A stretch of 20,392 nt of DNA from an uncultured Bacilli bacterium (GCA_944358495.1 CALVRF010000015.1:1-20392); one strand, 5' to 3'; positions 1 through 9,013 are shown, counted from the first letter of the stretch. Made by a program: numbers and translations. The notes: generated by a model not told the origin, from the sequence alone.

Positions 1-160
1 CTAACTTATGTGGTTCTATATAAGCAATGTTTGTTTTAAGAATGTGAATAATATTACCATTTCGTAGCTTTGCTTTAATATTACTAAATTTAAGTAAATT
101 ATTAATTTTCTTTTCTAATACCTCATCAATTTCTAGTTTTTCTTTTACTATTTGCATCAT
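1..160 (-). CDS. Unidentified protein, N-terminal part (runs off the left edge)
   Basis: An open frame of 53 codons starts at 160 and continues past the window edge. The start is set by a clear AAAGGAG site at 169-175, eight bases before the first of two adjacent ATG codons (160 and 157). The visible residues begin MMQIVKEKLEIDEVLEKK and are rich in Lys, Ile and Asn, with no signal peptide, membrane segment or recognisable motif. The gene lies downstream of tRNA-Thr on the same strand and may be read from that promoter or from one I cannot see. I do not recognise the family. The frame is supported by its ribosome binding site and absence of stops, not by homology. Confidence 0.6.
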   Translation of the reverse strand, partial: MMQIVKEKLEIDEVLEKKINNLLKFSNIKAKLRNGNIIHILKTNIAYIEPHKL

Positions 161-221
161 TAATCAAACTCCTTTCAGACAAACAAAAAAGATTAACCGA
201 AATTAACCTTTGTTTATTGAA

Positions 222-238
222 AGTCGATTAGTTCGACT
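222..238 (-). terminator. Possible weak terminator after tRNA-Thr
   Basis: Six-base inverted repeat (AGTCGA at 222-227 and TCGACT at 233-238) with a 5-nt loop, ten bases past the CCA end of tRNA-Thr. It is followed in the minus direction only by a short T run (TTTC), so termination may be partial and let transcription reach the gene at 160. Confidence 0.35.
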
Positions 239-248
239 AATTTCCCTA

Positions 249-322
249 TGGTGCCGCAACGGAGAATCGAACGCCGATTAAAGCCTTACCATGGCCTCGT
301 AATACCTTTATACTATTGCGGC
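249..322 (-). tRNA. tRNA-Thr (anticodon GGT)
   Basis: Full cloverleaf on the minus strand. The acceptor stem GCCGCAA/TTGCGGC is perfect, the discriminator is A and CCA is encoded. The anticodon stem is AGGCC/GGCTT around loop ATGGTAA, which gives GGT at 34-36 (reads ACC and ACT). The T loop is TTCGATT. The anticodon arm resembles that of Bacillus tRNA-Thr(GGT). Two features are off standard: the D stem is short (GTA/TAC) and the T stem has a C-T mismatch at its fourth pair. G1-C72, C2-G71, G35 and U36 agree with threonine identity. Confidence 0.9.
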
Positions 323-336
323 ATAACTACATATTC

Positions 337-365
337 ATTATATGGATTTTTAATAAATATGTCAA
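337..365 (-). promoter_or_regulatory. Sigma-A promoter of tRNA-Thr
   Basis: On the minus strand TTGACA (complement of 360-365), a 17-nt spacer and TATAAT (complement of 337-342) form a consensus promoter. The -10 box ends 14 nt before the tRNA 5' end at 322. This is the best vegetative promoter in the window. Confidence 0.9.
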
Positions 366-459
366 TAATTTTTGTCTAGTATTTGTATGTTTTTATTATT
401 TATGCACATTTATAAAATAAGTACTTTAATTTTTATGTTACAATGAAAATGGTGATAAT

Positions 460-3057
460 ATGAAGGATGCTTATTCAAAAAATATCGAAGAAGTTTTAGA
501 AAGTGTTGGCAGTTCCAAGCATGGCTTAAGTGAGAAAGAAGCTAACAAAAGACTTGAACAATATGGACAAAATGTTCTTAAACAAAAGAAAAAAATCAGT
601 CTTTTACAAATGATACTAACACAGCTAACTGATAGGATGATAATCATTTTATTAATCGCCACTATTCTATCTTTTATATTAGGAGAAATTGCGGAAGCTG
701 TTGTTATTTTAATTATCATTATAGTCAATATAACCATTAGTATTTTTCAAGAAAAAAAAGCCCAAGATGCCGTCTTAGCTCTTAAAAAAATGAATATTCC
801 CTACACTTCAGTTTTTCGAGATAATAAATGGAATTTCATTTCTACTGCCAATTTAGTTGTTGGTGATATTGTCCGTTTAGAAGATGGTGTTATTGTGCCA
901 GCTGATATTCGAATTATCGAAGAACATCAGTTAAAGGTTGATGAGTCATCTTTAACTGGTGAAAGTGTCACCGAAGAAAAAGATGCAAATACGGTATTAA
1001 ACATTGAAACGGCTTTAGCTGATCGTACTAACATGCTTTACTCCTCTACTATTGTTACTTACGGTACAGCCACCGGTGTCGTAGTGGCGACAGGTATGGA
1101 TACAGAAATTGGAAAAATTGCTAAAATGTTAGATGATGAAGATGAGCTAGATAGTCCATTAAAGAGAAAATTAAATGCTGTTGGTGAAGCCTTAAGTATT
1201 GTTGGTATTACTATAAGCATTATCATATTTATTATTGGTTTTTTCTATGGTAAAGACCTAACTAGTTTACTCATGATAGCTATTTCTCTAGCTATTTCCG
1301 TTATTCCCGAAGGACTTCCAGCTACGGCCACGATTGTTATGGCCCTTGGTGTTCAAAGAATGGCCAAAAAGAATGCTTTGGTAAAAAAACTTCCTGTGGT
1401 TGAAGCTCTTGGTAGTTCAAGTGTTATTTGTACTGATAAAACAGGAACACTGACTCAAAATAAAATGACAGTAGTTAAAACTTTGGTCTATGATAATCTA
1501 ATCAATAATAATACAGAAAATAAATGGGATAATGACTATATTTATGCATCTATTCTTTGTAATAATGCCTACTATGAACATGATAAAATAATTGGCGACC
1601 CAACCGAGGGAGCTTTATTAGAATTTGCTCAAAAACAAGGATATAACGTTAATAACATAAAAGAAAAACTTCCAAAATTGTTTGAACAACCTTTTGACTC
1701 TTATCGCAAAAGAATGACTACCGTTCATCAAATAGATAATAATTATATTGCATATACTAAAGGGGCAGCTGAGGAACTAATAGAAATTTGCACTAAAATT
1801 AAAAATAACAATAAAGATGAAAAATTTACAGCCGAATTAAAAAAACAAATAAAAGTTGCTTGTAATAAATTAGCTAGTGAAGGTTTAAGAACCCTAGGGC
1901 TGGCTACTAAAAAATTAAATAATTTACCTCAAAATGAAGAAAACATTGAAAATGATTTAACTTTTATCGGTTTAATTACCATGATAGATCCACCAAGACC
2001 AGAAGTCTATAAAGCTATTCAAACATGCCATGAAGCAGGTATTAGAGTTATTATGATTACTGGAGATCATAAATTAACTGCGACGGCAATTGCCAAAGAT
2101 TTGGGAATTTTACAAAATAACGATATAGCTATTAGTGGAGATGAGTTAAATAAAATGTCGGATGAACAACTAGCTAAAGATGTAAATAAAATATGTGTGT
2201 TTGCTAGAGTTAGTCCTGAAGATAAATTAAGAATTATCAAAGCTTTAAAAGAAAATGAAGAAATCGTTGCCATGACTGGCGATGGGGTCAATGACTCCCC
2301 AGCTCTTAAAAGTGCAGATATTGGAGTCGCTATGGGTAAAGGTGGAACTGATGTTGCTAAAGATGCTGCAGACATGATTTTATTGGATGATAACTTCAAA
2401 ACTATTGAATCGGCAATTTTTGAAGGAAGGCGAGTCTTTAGGAATATCCAAAAAGTAATTCAATTTTTATTGGCTGGTAATATTGCCGAAGTATTATTAG
2501 TGTTTATCGCTATGGTTGCTAATATGAATACACCCCTTTTAGCTGTTCACATCTTATTTATCAATCTAGTTACTGATACACTTCCGGCTTTGGCTTTAGG
2601 AGTTGATCCAGCTAGTCCCAATGTTATGAAACAAAAACCAATTAAAAATGGCAGTTTATTTGAAAAAGGTTTAATTACTAGAATTATTTTTTACGGTATA
2701 TATATTTGTATAATTTCCTTAATAGCCTTTATTATTGGTCACGATAGAAGTTATACTGCTGGAGTAACTATGGCCTTTAGTGTAATATGTTTAGCCCAAA
2801 TTGTTCATGCTTTGAACCAACACTCTAATACTATATCTTTATTTAGTAAACATTCACCAAGAAATAAGTATTTATTTGGGGCAATGTTAATTTCAACTGT
2901 TTTGCTTTTAATCGTACTACTAGTTCCAACTATTAGTAATTTCTTCTCATTATGTCCTTTAACAGGTACTGAGTGGTTAATTGTATTAATGCTTTCTATT
3001 TCACCATTAATAGTTGTTGAAATATTTAAATTTATTCATCGAAATTTAAAGTCATAG
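460..3057 (+). CDS. Calcium-transporting P-type ATPase (P2/SERCA-like)
   Basis: Membrane cation pump of 865 residues, the usual length for the P2 family. In order: N-terminal cation-ATPase domain, actuator loop TGES at 166-169, M4 motif PEGLP at 283-287, phosphorylation site DKTGT with Asp326, and hinge TGDGVND at 606-612. The family is known to expel Ca2+ from the cytosol at the cost of ATP. The SERCA site residues are kept in M4 (Glu284), M5 (Asn674, Glu677) and M6 (Asn702, Thr705, Asp706). The SERCA M8 Glu is replaced by Gln780, which suggests one bound Ca2+ per cycle rather than two (inference). A GGTGAT site lies four bases before the ATG. No strong promoter was found in 366-459; TACAAT at 439-444 is too close to the start to be convincing. 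Ion specificity is inferred. Confidence 0.92.
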   Translation: MKDAYSKNIEEVLESVGSSKHGLSEKEANKRLEQYGQNVLKQKKKISLLQMILTQLTDRMIIILLIATILSFILGEIAEAVVILIIIIVNITISIFQEKKAQDAVLALKKMNIPYTSVFRDNKWNFISTANLVVGDIVRLEDGVIVPADIRIIEEHQLKVDESSLTGESVTEEKDANTVLNIETALADRTNMLYSSTIVTYGTATGVVVATGMDTEIGKIAKMLDDEDELDSPLKRKLNAVGEALSIVGITISIIIFIIGFFYGKDLTSLLMIAISLAISVIPEGLPATATIVMALGVQRMAKKNALVKKLPVVEALGSSSVICTDKTGTLTQNKMTVVKTLVYDNLINNNTENKWDNDYIYASILCNNAYYEHDKIIGDPTEGALLEFAQKQGYNVNNIKEKLPKLFEQPFDSYRKRMTTVHQIDNNYIAYTKGAAEELIEICTKIKNNNKDEKFTAELKKQIKVACNKLASEGLRTLGLATKKLNNLPQNEENIENDLTFIGLITMIDPPRPEVYKAIQTCHEAGIRVIMITGDHKLTATAIAKDLGILQNNDIAISGDELNKMSDEQLAKDVNKICVFARVSPEDKLRIIKALKENEEIVAMTGDGVNDSPALKSADIGVAMGKGGTDVAKDAADMILLDDNFKTIESAIFEGRRVFRNIQKVIQFLLAGNIAEVLLVFIAMVANMNTPLLAVHILFINLVTDTLPALALGVDPASPNVMKQKPIKNGSLFEKGLITRIIFYGIYICIISLIAFIIGHDRSYTAGVTMAFSVICLAQIVHALNQHSNTISLFSKHSPRNKYLFGAMLISTVLLLIVLLVPTISNFFSLCPLTGTEWLIVLMLSISPLIVVEIFKFIHRNLKS

Positions 3058-3076
3058 CTTTAGCCTATGGCTTTTT
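3049..3076 (+). terminator. Intrinsic terminator of the Ca2+-ATPase gene
   Basis: Nine-bp stem (3049-3057 with 3065-3073, one T-G pair), 7-nt loop, then a T run at 3072-3076. The left arm includes the stop codon of the ATPase gene. Confidence 0.75.
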
Positions 3077-3090
3077 CATTAATTTTGCGT

Positions 3091-3096
3091 TATAAT
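3091..3096 (+). promoter_or_regulatory. -10 box of tRNA-Pro promoter
   Basis: TATAAT nine bases before the tRNA-Pro 5' end. The -35 position (about 3068-3073, TGGCTT) is poor and overlaps the ATPase terminator, so only the -10 is called. Confidence 0.5.
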
Positions 3097-3104
3097 ATAT
3101 TTAT

Positions 3105-3181
<77 letters not shown>

Positions 3182-3193
3182 TTTTATAAAATT

Positions 3194-3216
3194 AAAAACA
3201 GTTTAAAACTGTTTTT
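3194..3216. terminator. Bidirectional terminator between tRNA-Pro and the zinc-ribbon gene
   Basis: Ten-bp stem (3194-3203 with 3207-3216) with a 3-nt loop, T run to 3218 on the plus strand and a T run on the minus strand as well. It lies between two convergent genes and touches the stop codon of the minus-strand gene (3217-3219). Confidence 0.85.
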
Positions 3217-3555
3217 TTAATACATCGCAGCTGTCGTTCCAACCCCAATAGCCATAGCTATAATAAATATGATAGCAATAATAATCAAAAAACAAAAATA
3301 AGATCTAGCGAAATTTCGAAGATTAATATTTGACGTTCCCCCTAAAGCAAATACTAATAATAAGATCCAGCCAATAATTGGAATAGCAAATAATATTTCA
3401 TATCCAAAATAGCCCCACATTGAAATTGGCCTATATTCGCTAGGAATCGTTTGCACGTCAAAATTATTTGTCTTTTCTTTTACTCGGCAGCCACAATTAA
3501 GGCATACATCCGCTCCCTCATTTAATTTTTTACCGCAATTTTCACAATACATCAT
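3217..3555 (-). CDS. Small zinc-ribbon membrane protein
   Basis: 112-residue protein with an N-terminal zinc ribbon of the zinc_ribbon_2 type (Cys4, Cys7, Cys18, Cys21 in two CxxC knuckles), a short linker and two predicted membrane helices (about 48-72 and 87-108) joined by a polar stretch. Proteins of this build are common in Firmicutes and mostly uncharacterised; the ribbon is expected to sit on the cytosolic face. GGGAG lies six bases upstream of the first ATG of an ATG-ATG pair. The gene stands alone between a tRNA and the atp operon. The architecture is clear but the function is unknown. Confidence 0.8.
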   Translation of the reverse strand: MMYCENCGKKLNEGADVCLNCGCRVKEKTNNFDVQTIPSEYRPISMWGYFGYEILFAIPIIGWILLLVFALGGTSNINLRNFARSYFCFLIIIAIIFIIAMAIGVGTTAAMY

Positions 3556-3586
3556 AAATCACTCCCTACTTACTTGGTAAAAAGGT

Positions 3587-3608
3587 ATTATAACTCTATC
3601 ATTATAAT
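3587..3608 (-). promoter_or_regulatory. Promoter region or dyad of the zinc-ribbon gene
   Basis: ATTATAA (3587-3593) and TTATAAT (3602-3608) form a 7-bp inverted repeat with an 8-bp centre, and each arm is a TATAAT box on the minus strand. It could be two overlapping -10 elements, an operator, or both. No good -35 was seen. Confidence 0.4.
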
Positions 3609-3679
3609 TCCACTTTTATCATATCATAAGTTTAAATCAAATGCAAAAACTAAGATAACACCCATAACTTTTAAAAAGT

Positions 3680-3733
3680 AAAAAAAGATAGGCCAAATAC
3701 CTATCACCAAACAACCAAAAAGGTTGTTTTTTT
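3680..3733 (-). terminator. Double-hairpin terminator of the atp operon
   Basis: Two hairpins follow atpC on the minus strand. The first is an 8-bp stem (3709-3716 with 3722-3729) directly at the stop codon. The second is a 6-bp stem (3687-3692 with 3700-3705) followed by seven T on the minus strand (3680-3686). The second is the true intrinsic terminator; the first may protect the 3' end or act as a backup. Confidence 0.85.
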
Positions 3734-4142
3734 AATCTCTAATACTCGAAGTTTTCATCGCTGCCTTAGCCCGTTCGATAGAAGCCTTTAACTCTGTCTG
3801 TCTTCCTAAATCTTGAGTTTGACTTTCCAACTCTTCTTCAGCCTCCGCTTTATCTCTAAGAACTTTTTCCGTATTAATCTCATTAGACCATCCGGCAAAG
3901 TCAACAACAGCAGAAACTTTATCTTTAGTAACTTCGATAAAACCTTCACTAATAAAAGCATATCTTTTATTTTTATCTTTTTCAATTGTCAAAGTACAAG
4001 GTTTATTAGCTGCCAAAAGTGGAGCATGGTTACTTAAAATACCCATTTCCCCATCAATAGCCTCAAAACTAATATAATTAACCTCATCACTATAAAACAC
4101 TCCAGTTGGTGTAACTACTTCAAATTTAAATGTCTTACTCAT
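3732..4142 (-). CDS. atpC: F1Fo ATP synthase subunit epsilon
   Basis: 136 residues, normal length. The N-terminal beta-sandwich (about 1-85, with the family-typical segment GEMGILSNHAPLLA) contacts gamma and the c-ring. The C-terminal helical hairpin (about 90-136, rich in Lys, Glu and Ala) is the part known to control ATPase activity in bacteria. Last gene of the atp operon, 9 bases after atpD; its AGGGGAT ribosome site overlaps the atpD stop codon, which suggests coupled translation. It ends at the double terminator. Confidence 0.96.
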   Translation of the reverse strand: MSKTFKFEVVTPTGVFYSDEVNYISFEAIDGEMGILSNHAPLLAANKPCTLTIEKDKNKRYAFISEGFIEVTKDKVSAVVDFAGWSNEINTEKVLRDKAEAEEELESQTQDLGRQTELKASIERAKAAMKTSSIRD

Positions 4143-4151
4143 AGTAATCCC

Positions 4152-5543
4152 CTACTGTTCCATAGTTTTTGCTTTTTCAATAACATCGTCGATAGTTCCA
4201 ACCATAAAGAATGCATCTTCAGGATAATCATCCATATTACCAGAAATAATTTCCTTAAAACCTCTAATTGTTTCTTTAACTGGAACATACTTCCCTGGAA
4301 TACCCGTAAACTGTTCTCCAACAAAGAATGGTTGTGACAAGAATTTTTGAATTTTTCTAGCGCGATAAACAATCTTTTTATCTTCATCAGATAGTTCATC
4401 CATACCTAGTATAGCAATAATATCTTGAAGTTCTTTATATTTTTGTAAAATTGCTTGAACTTCTCTCGCCGTATTATAATGTTCTTCACCTAAAATATTT
4501 GGATCCATAATTCTTGACGATGACTCTAACGGATCAACAGCTGGATAAATACCAAGCTCGGCAATCGCTCTTGATAAAGCCGTAACCGCATCTAAGTGGG
4601 CAAAAATTGAAGCTGGAGCTGGATCTGTATAGTCATCAGCTGGAACATAAACTGCTTGAATTGACGTAATTGAACCATTTTTAGTTGAAGTAATACGTTC
4701 TTGTAAAGCCCCAACATCAGTACTTAGTGTCGGTTGATAACCAACCGCCGAAGGAATCCGACCTAATAAAGTAGACACTTCTGAGCCAGCTTGAATAAAT
4801 CTAAAGATATTATCAACAAAGAATAATACATCTTGATGTTTAACATCTCTAAAATATTCAGCCATTGTAAGTCCAGTTAATGCCACACGCATTCTCGCTC
4901 CTGGTGGCTCATTCATTTGTCCAAAGACCAAAGCAGTTTTATTGATAACCCCTGACTCTGCCATTTCTCCAATTAAATCATTACCTTCTCTTGAACGTTC
5001 ACCAACTCCAGTAAAGACTGAATAGCCTCCATGTTGAGTCGCAATACTACTAATTAATTCTTGAATTAACACAGTTTTACCAACACCAGCACCACCGAAT
5101 AATCCAACCTTACCACCTTTCGCATAAGGCGCTAAAAGATCAATAACCTTAATACCAGTTTCAAACATTTCAGTAACCGGCTTTTGATCAACAAATTTTG
5201 GTGCTTCACGATGAATTGGCCATTTTTCTTCAGTTTTAACCTCACCTTTTTCATCGATAGCTTCACCCAAAATATTAAATACACGGCCCAATACTTCTTC
5301 ACCGACCGGCGCACTAATTGGTGCTCCCGTATCTATAGCCTTCATTCCTCTTTGAAGGCCATCAGTTGAAGACATAGCCACACATCTTACCGTATCATTA
5401 CCTAAATGCTGCATAACTTCCGCCACGATTTTTCCTTCTTTAAAAGGAATATCTATGGCATTGTAAAGATTAGGTAATTTATCATTATCAAATTTTACAT
5501 CTAAAACGGCACCATTTACTTGTGAAATTTTTCCTTCATTCAT
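4152..5543 (-). CDS. atpD: F1Fo ATP synthase subunit beta (catalytic)
   Basis: 463 residues, full length. It carries the catalytic nucleotide site of F1: P-loop GGAGVGKT at 150-157, GERSREGND at 181-189 with the catalytic Glu182, Walker B ending at Asp244 in VDNIFRF, and the DELSDED segment near the C terminus (a DELSEED variant) that pushes on gamma. Preceded by AAGGAAGGTGAT before the ATG. It ends in TAG, which shows that TAG works as a stop codon in this genome. It lies 16 bases after atpG in the operon. Confidence 0.99.
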   Translation of the reverse strand: MNEGKISQVNGAVLDVKFDNDKLPNLYNAIDIPFKEGKIVAEVMQHLGNDTVRCVAMSSTDGLQRGMKAIDTGAPISAPVGEEVLGRVFNILGEAIDEKGEVKTEEKWPIHREAPKFVDQKPVTEMFETGIKVIDLLAPYAKGGKVGLFGGAGVGKTVLIQELISSIATQHGGYSVFTGVGERSREGNDLIGEMAESGVINKTALVFGQMNEPPGARMRVALTGLTMAEYFRDVKHQDVLFFVDNIFRFIQAGSEVSTLLGRIPSAVGYQPTLSTDVGALQERITSTKNGSITSIQAVYVPADDYTDPAPASIFAHLDAVTALSRAIAELGIYPAVDPLESSSRIMDPNILGEEHYNTAREVQAILQKYKELQDIIAILGMDELSDEDKKIVYRARKIQKFLSQPFFVGEQFTGIPGKYVPVKETIRGFKEIISGNMDDYPEDAFFMVGTIDDVIEKAKTMEQ

Positions 5544-5559
5544 CTATAATCACCTTCCT

Positions 5560-6423
5560 TTAGTTAATGTTCATCGCCCCACCAATAATTTCTGAAATTT
5601 CTTGTGTAATCGCTTGTTGTCTTGCTCTATTATAATCTAAAGTTAATTTTTTAGAAACCTTTTCAGCATTGGTAGTAGCGCTATCCATGGCATTCATTCT
5701 AGCAAAATGTTCACTAACAAATGACTCTACCATACCTCCATATAATATTCCTTTTACATATTGATTAGTAAGTCTTTCAAAGACTATTTCTGGCGATGGA
5801 GCAAACTCCAAAACCGTTTTAATGCCCTCGCTAGAAGCATTAAAATCTTTATTATCTAATGGTAATAGTTTAATACTATTCGGTTCAAGATTCATAATTG
5901 ACTCCATATCAGTATAAATCAATTCTAATTCATCAATTTCGCCATCTTTAAATAATTTAACCATATGTTTAGCAATATCCGCCGCCGTAATTGTAGTTAC
6001 AGAATACTTTTTAATTCCCAAATCTGTAACCACATTATAACCATTTTTTATCATATAATTTTTAACTACGTTTCCAATTGGAAAAACAACACTATTTTTT
6101 TTATCAATATTACTCACGGCATATTTAATAACATTACTATTATAACCACCATTAAGTCCTGTATCTGATGAAATTACAATATAACCTTTTTTGCGATTTT
6201 CTTTATTCTCGCGTTTATCAAAATAAATTAATTTCATATCCGGTGTTGACCTCATAATATCAACCATTACTTCCCTAATATGCTTAAAAAATGGTAAAGT
6301 TTTATCATGCATTTCTCTAGCTTTCTTTAATTTAGAGGCGGCAATTAACTTCATGGCTTTGGTAATTTTTTTAGTACCTTCAACACCTTTAATTCTTTGT
6401 TTTATTTCCCTAGTATTAGCCAA
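5560..6423 (-). CDS. atpG: F1Fo ATP synthase subunit gamma
   Basis: 287 residues forming the central rotor stalk. Both conserved ends are visible: the N-terminal helix (NTREIKQRIKGVEGTKKITK, followed by an AMKLIAASKLKKA segment) and the C-terminal helix (NRARQQAITQEISEIIGGA) that form the coiled coil inside the alpha3beta3 ring. The start codon is TTG, preceded by GAGGTGA at six bases; no ATG nearby fits the conserved N terminus. It lies 17 bases after atpA. Confidence 0.97.
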   Translation of the reverse strand: MANTREIKQRIKGVEGTKKITKAMKLIAASKLKKAREMHDKTLPFFKHIREVMVDIMRSTPDMKLIYFDKRENKENRKKGYIVISSDTGLNGGYNSNVIKYAVSNIDKKNSVVFPIGNVVKNYMIKNGYNVVTDLGIKKYSVTTITAADIAKHMVKLFKDGEIDELELIYTDMESIMNLEPNSIKLLPLDNKDFNASSEGIKTVLEFAPSPEIVFERLTNQYVKGILYGGMVESFVSEHFARMNAMDSATTNAEKVSKKLTLDYNRARQQAITQEISEIIGGAMNIN

Positions 6424-6440
6424 GTAGTTTCACCTCATTT

Positions 6441-7949
6441 CTAGACATTAAAAATCTTTTTATATTCGTTTATACTATCAACAATTTTTTCTTCAAGTTC
6501 TTTACTTAAATCTTTTTGCGTTTTGATAGCTTCTAAAATATCATTATGATTATCACTAATATGTTTTACTAAACCTGATGCAAAACTATTAACATCATTA
6601 TTTTTAATATCAGCTAAATATCCATGAACAGCTGCATATAACATAACAACCTGCTTTTCAACTGCAATTGGGTTATATTGAGGCTGTTTTAAAATTTCTA
6701 ACACTCTTTCTCCCTGGATCAATTTATTTTGTGTAGCTTTATCTAGTTCAGAACCGAACTGAGCAAATGAAGCAAGTTCACGATATTGCGCCAAGTCAAT
6801 ACGAATCCTACCTGAAAGTTTTTTCATTGCTTTAATCTGCGCTGACCCACCTACACGTGATACTGAAAGTCCCGCATTAATTGCTGGTCTTTGACCACTA
6901 AAGAACAATTCGCTTTCTAAATAAATTTGTCCATCCGTAATTGAAATTACATTCGTAGGGACATATGCTGATACATCGCCTGCTAAAGTTTCAATAATTG
7001 GTAAAGCTGTAATTGATCCGCCACCATGTTCATCATCTAATTTAGCGGCTCTTTCAAGTAATCTTGAATGTAAATAGAAGACATCACCCGGATAAGCTTC
7101 CCTACCTGGTGAACGACGTAATAATAACGACATTGCACGGTAACTTTGTGCATGTTTTGATAAATCATCGTAAACAATTAATACATCTTTACCTTTATAC
7201 ATAAAATACTCAGCAATTGCACAGCCAGAATAAGGTGCTAAATATTGAATTGGTGCAGAATCACTAGCCGTAGCTGAAACAATAATAGTATAATCCATAG
7301 CCCCATGTTTTTTTAAAGTTTCAACCACTCCAGCTACTGATGATGATTTTTGACCAATAGCTACATAAATACAAATAACATTCTCATTTTTTTGATTGAT
7401 AATAGTATCGATCGCAATAGCTGTCTTACCAGTTTGTCTATCACCAATAATTAATTCACGCTGTCCTCGGCCGATTGGGACCATTGAATCAATAGCTAAA
7501 ATACCAGTCTGCAATGGAGTATCGACTGATTTTCTAACCATTACACTAGGTGCTAAAAACTCAACATCACGATATTCGTCAATTTTATAATTTTCTCTAC
7601 CATCAAGTGGTTTACCTAATGGGTCAACAATTCTACCAATTATTTCATCACCCACACCAATACTCACTGGCCTTCCAGTTCTTTTAGCCACAGTGCCTTC
7701 TTTAATATGTGACTCACCGCCTAATAAAACACAGCCAACGTTTTCTTCTTCGAGGTTCATAGCCATACCAAACACACCATCACCAAAGTCTATAAGCTCA
7801 CCAGCCATACAATTATTTAAGCCAAAAACCTTAACAATTCCATCGCCAGATTCGATTACATAACCAATTTCGTCCACTTGCATTTTGGCATCATAATCAT
7901 TTATTTTTTTTCTAATAATGTTACTAATTTCTTCTGGTTTTATTAACAC
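6441..7949 (-). CDS. atpA: F1Fo ATP synthase subunit alpha
   Basis: 502 residues, full length. It holds the non-catalytic nucleotide site (P-loop GDRQTGKT at 169-176) and the arginine-finger region in SVSRVGGSAQ, which completes the catalytic site of the neighbouring beta. An N-terminal barrel and a C-terminal helical domain flank the nucleotide domain. It starts with GTG, seven bases after a perfect AAGGAGG, and ends in TAG. It lies 15 bases after atpH. Confidence 0.99.
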   Translation of the reverse strand: MLIKPEEISNIIRKKINDYDAKMQVDEIGYVIESGDGIVKVFGLNNCMAGELIDFGDGVFGMAMNLEEENVGCVLLGGESHIKEGTVAKRTGRPVSIGVGDEIIGRIVDPLGKPLDGRENYKIDEYRDVEFLAPSVMVRKSVDTPLQTGILAIDSMVPIGRGQRELIIGDRQTGKTAIAIDTIINQKNENVICIYVAIGQKSSSVAGVVETLKKHGAMDYTIIVSATASDSAPIQYLAPYSGCAIAEYFMYKGKDVLIVYDDLSKHAQSYRAMSLLLRRSPGREAYPGDVFYLHSRLLERAAKLDDEHGGGSITALPIIETLAGDVSAYVPTNVISITDGQIYLESELFFSGQRPAINAGLSVSRVGGSAQIKAMKKLSGRIRIDLAQYRELASFAQFGSELDKATQNKLIQGERVLEILKQPQYNPIAVEKQVVMLYAAVHGYLADIKNNDVNSFASGLVKHISDNHNDILEAIKTQKDLSKELEEKIVDSINEYKKIFNV

Positions 7950-7964
7950 TTGTTTTCCTCCTTA

Positions 7965-8483
7965 TCAATTTTCAAATATTGAATTCAATTTTGTAGCAAC
8001 CGTATCATCGTAGACTTTATCATCAACAATGACTTTTACGCCCCCCATTATCGTTTCATCAATTAACGTTTCATATTCAGTTTCTTTTGCATCATATAAC
8101 TTCTGATATTGTAAAGCTATAGCATCGGCTTGAGCCTTAGTTAATTTGGTTGCCGTAATAATTTGCATTTTTATTTTTTTATCAATTTTATCAATCATTT
8201 GTGTATATTTATCACAAATATCCGCAATTAAATTGATACGATTTTCTTGAAATAATAATTCAATAAATTTAATAAACACTTTGTCTGCCTTGATGATATC
8301 ACCAACAATTTCAACTTTTGTATTGTTAGTTATTTGTGGGCTAATAAGGGTTTCTTTAAATTCAGCATTATTAGTATATAAATTCGCTATGGTTTGTAAA
8401 TACTCTTTAAAACTATCTCGCTGTTTTTTATTGCTTGCCGAATCCAAAAGAGCCTTAGCATATCTGGTACTTACCACTGCCAT
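7965..8483 (-). CDS. atpH: F1Fo ATP synthase subunit delta
   Basis: 172 residues, typical length for the peripheral-stalk subunit (OSCP family) that fixes F1 to the b subunits. It has an N-terminal helical domain starting VSTRYAKALLDSA, as is characteristic, and a C-terminal segment with the family-like IMGGVKVIVDDKVYD. The start is supported by GGGAGGTG seven bases upstream. The gene ends with TGA followed immediately by TAA. It lies between atpF and atpA with 16- and 15-base gaps. Confidence 0.96.
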   Translation of the reverse strand: MAVVSTRYAKALLDSASNKKQRDSFKEYLQTIANLYTNNAEFKETLISPQITNNTKVEIVGDIIKADKVFIKFIELLFQENRINLIADICDKYTQMIDKIDKKIKMQIITATKLTKAQADAIALQYQKLYDAKETEYETLIDETIMGGVKVIVDDKVYDDTVATKLNSIFEN

Positions 8484-8499
8484 ACTAATGCACCTCCCT

Positions 8500-8985
8500 T
8501 TATTTTTTCTCGTTCAAAAATTCTTGAATAAGTTTTTTATTAGTTTTTTCATCTAAATTTTCATTTAATACTTTTTTACTAGCCGCTAATACTAACTCTG
8601 TTACTTCGCCTTTGATATCATTTATCAATTTTTCTTTTTCAACTTCAAGTTCGTTACGAGTATTTTTAATCATTATTTCTGCATCTTGTTTAGCTTTTTC
8701 AATGATACTATTATATTCATTTTCGGCTTTTTTCTTATAAGTGTCCATAATTAAGACACCTTGCTCTTTTGCTTCTTTTAGTCTTGCTTGATGTTCTTTT
8801 TCCATCTCTTCAACTTTTTTCTTAGCTTCTTCAGCCATATCTAAAGCCTCTTTAATTTTATTAGAACGGTCACTCATATATTTAGTTACTGGTTTAAATA
8901 ATATTTTTTTCAAAATAAAATACAAAATCAAAATATTTAAAACAGTAAAAAATAAAGTTGACCAAAATTGTTCATTTATTTCCAT
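8500..8985 (-). CDS. atpF: F1Fo ATP synthase subunit b
   Basis: 161 residues: one N-terminal membrane helix (about 8-28) followed by a long charged, Lys/Glu/Ala-rich coiled coil, the outer-stalk design of subunit b. The start follows GGAG with an eight-base spacing. The gene is preceded by an unusual 118-bp hairpin-rich gap after atpE and followed by atpH 16 bases on. Confidence 0.95.
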   Translation of the reverse strand: MEINEQFWSTLFFTVLNILILYFILKKILFKPVTKYMSDRSNKIKEALDMAEEAKKKVEEMEKEHQARLKEAKEQGVLIMDTYKKKAENEYNSIIEKAKQDAEIMIKNTRNELEVEKEKLINDIKGEVTELVLAASKKVLNENLDEKTNKKLIQEFLNEKK

Positions 8986-9013
8986 GTTATCGGCTCCATT
9001 CTATTATTGTTAA

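Noticed and set aside
471..737. Antisense open frame under the start of the Ca2+-ATPase gene
   Set aside because: Its hydrophobic translation mirrors membrane-helix codons of the sense gene; it has no ribosome site. The same holds for the antisense frame at 2067-2399.
4139..4399. Second open frame inside atpD on the same strand
   Set aside because: It is a shifted frame of the conserved beta-subunit coding sequence, with no ribosome site and no family match.
7965..8483. Mycoplasma code (TGA = Trp), suggested by TGA followed directly by TAA at the atpH end
   Set aside because: Family-conserved Trp positions use TGG, and the prepilin gene at 12676 ends in TGA within an ATGA overlap. The standard code explains everything.
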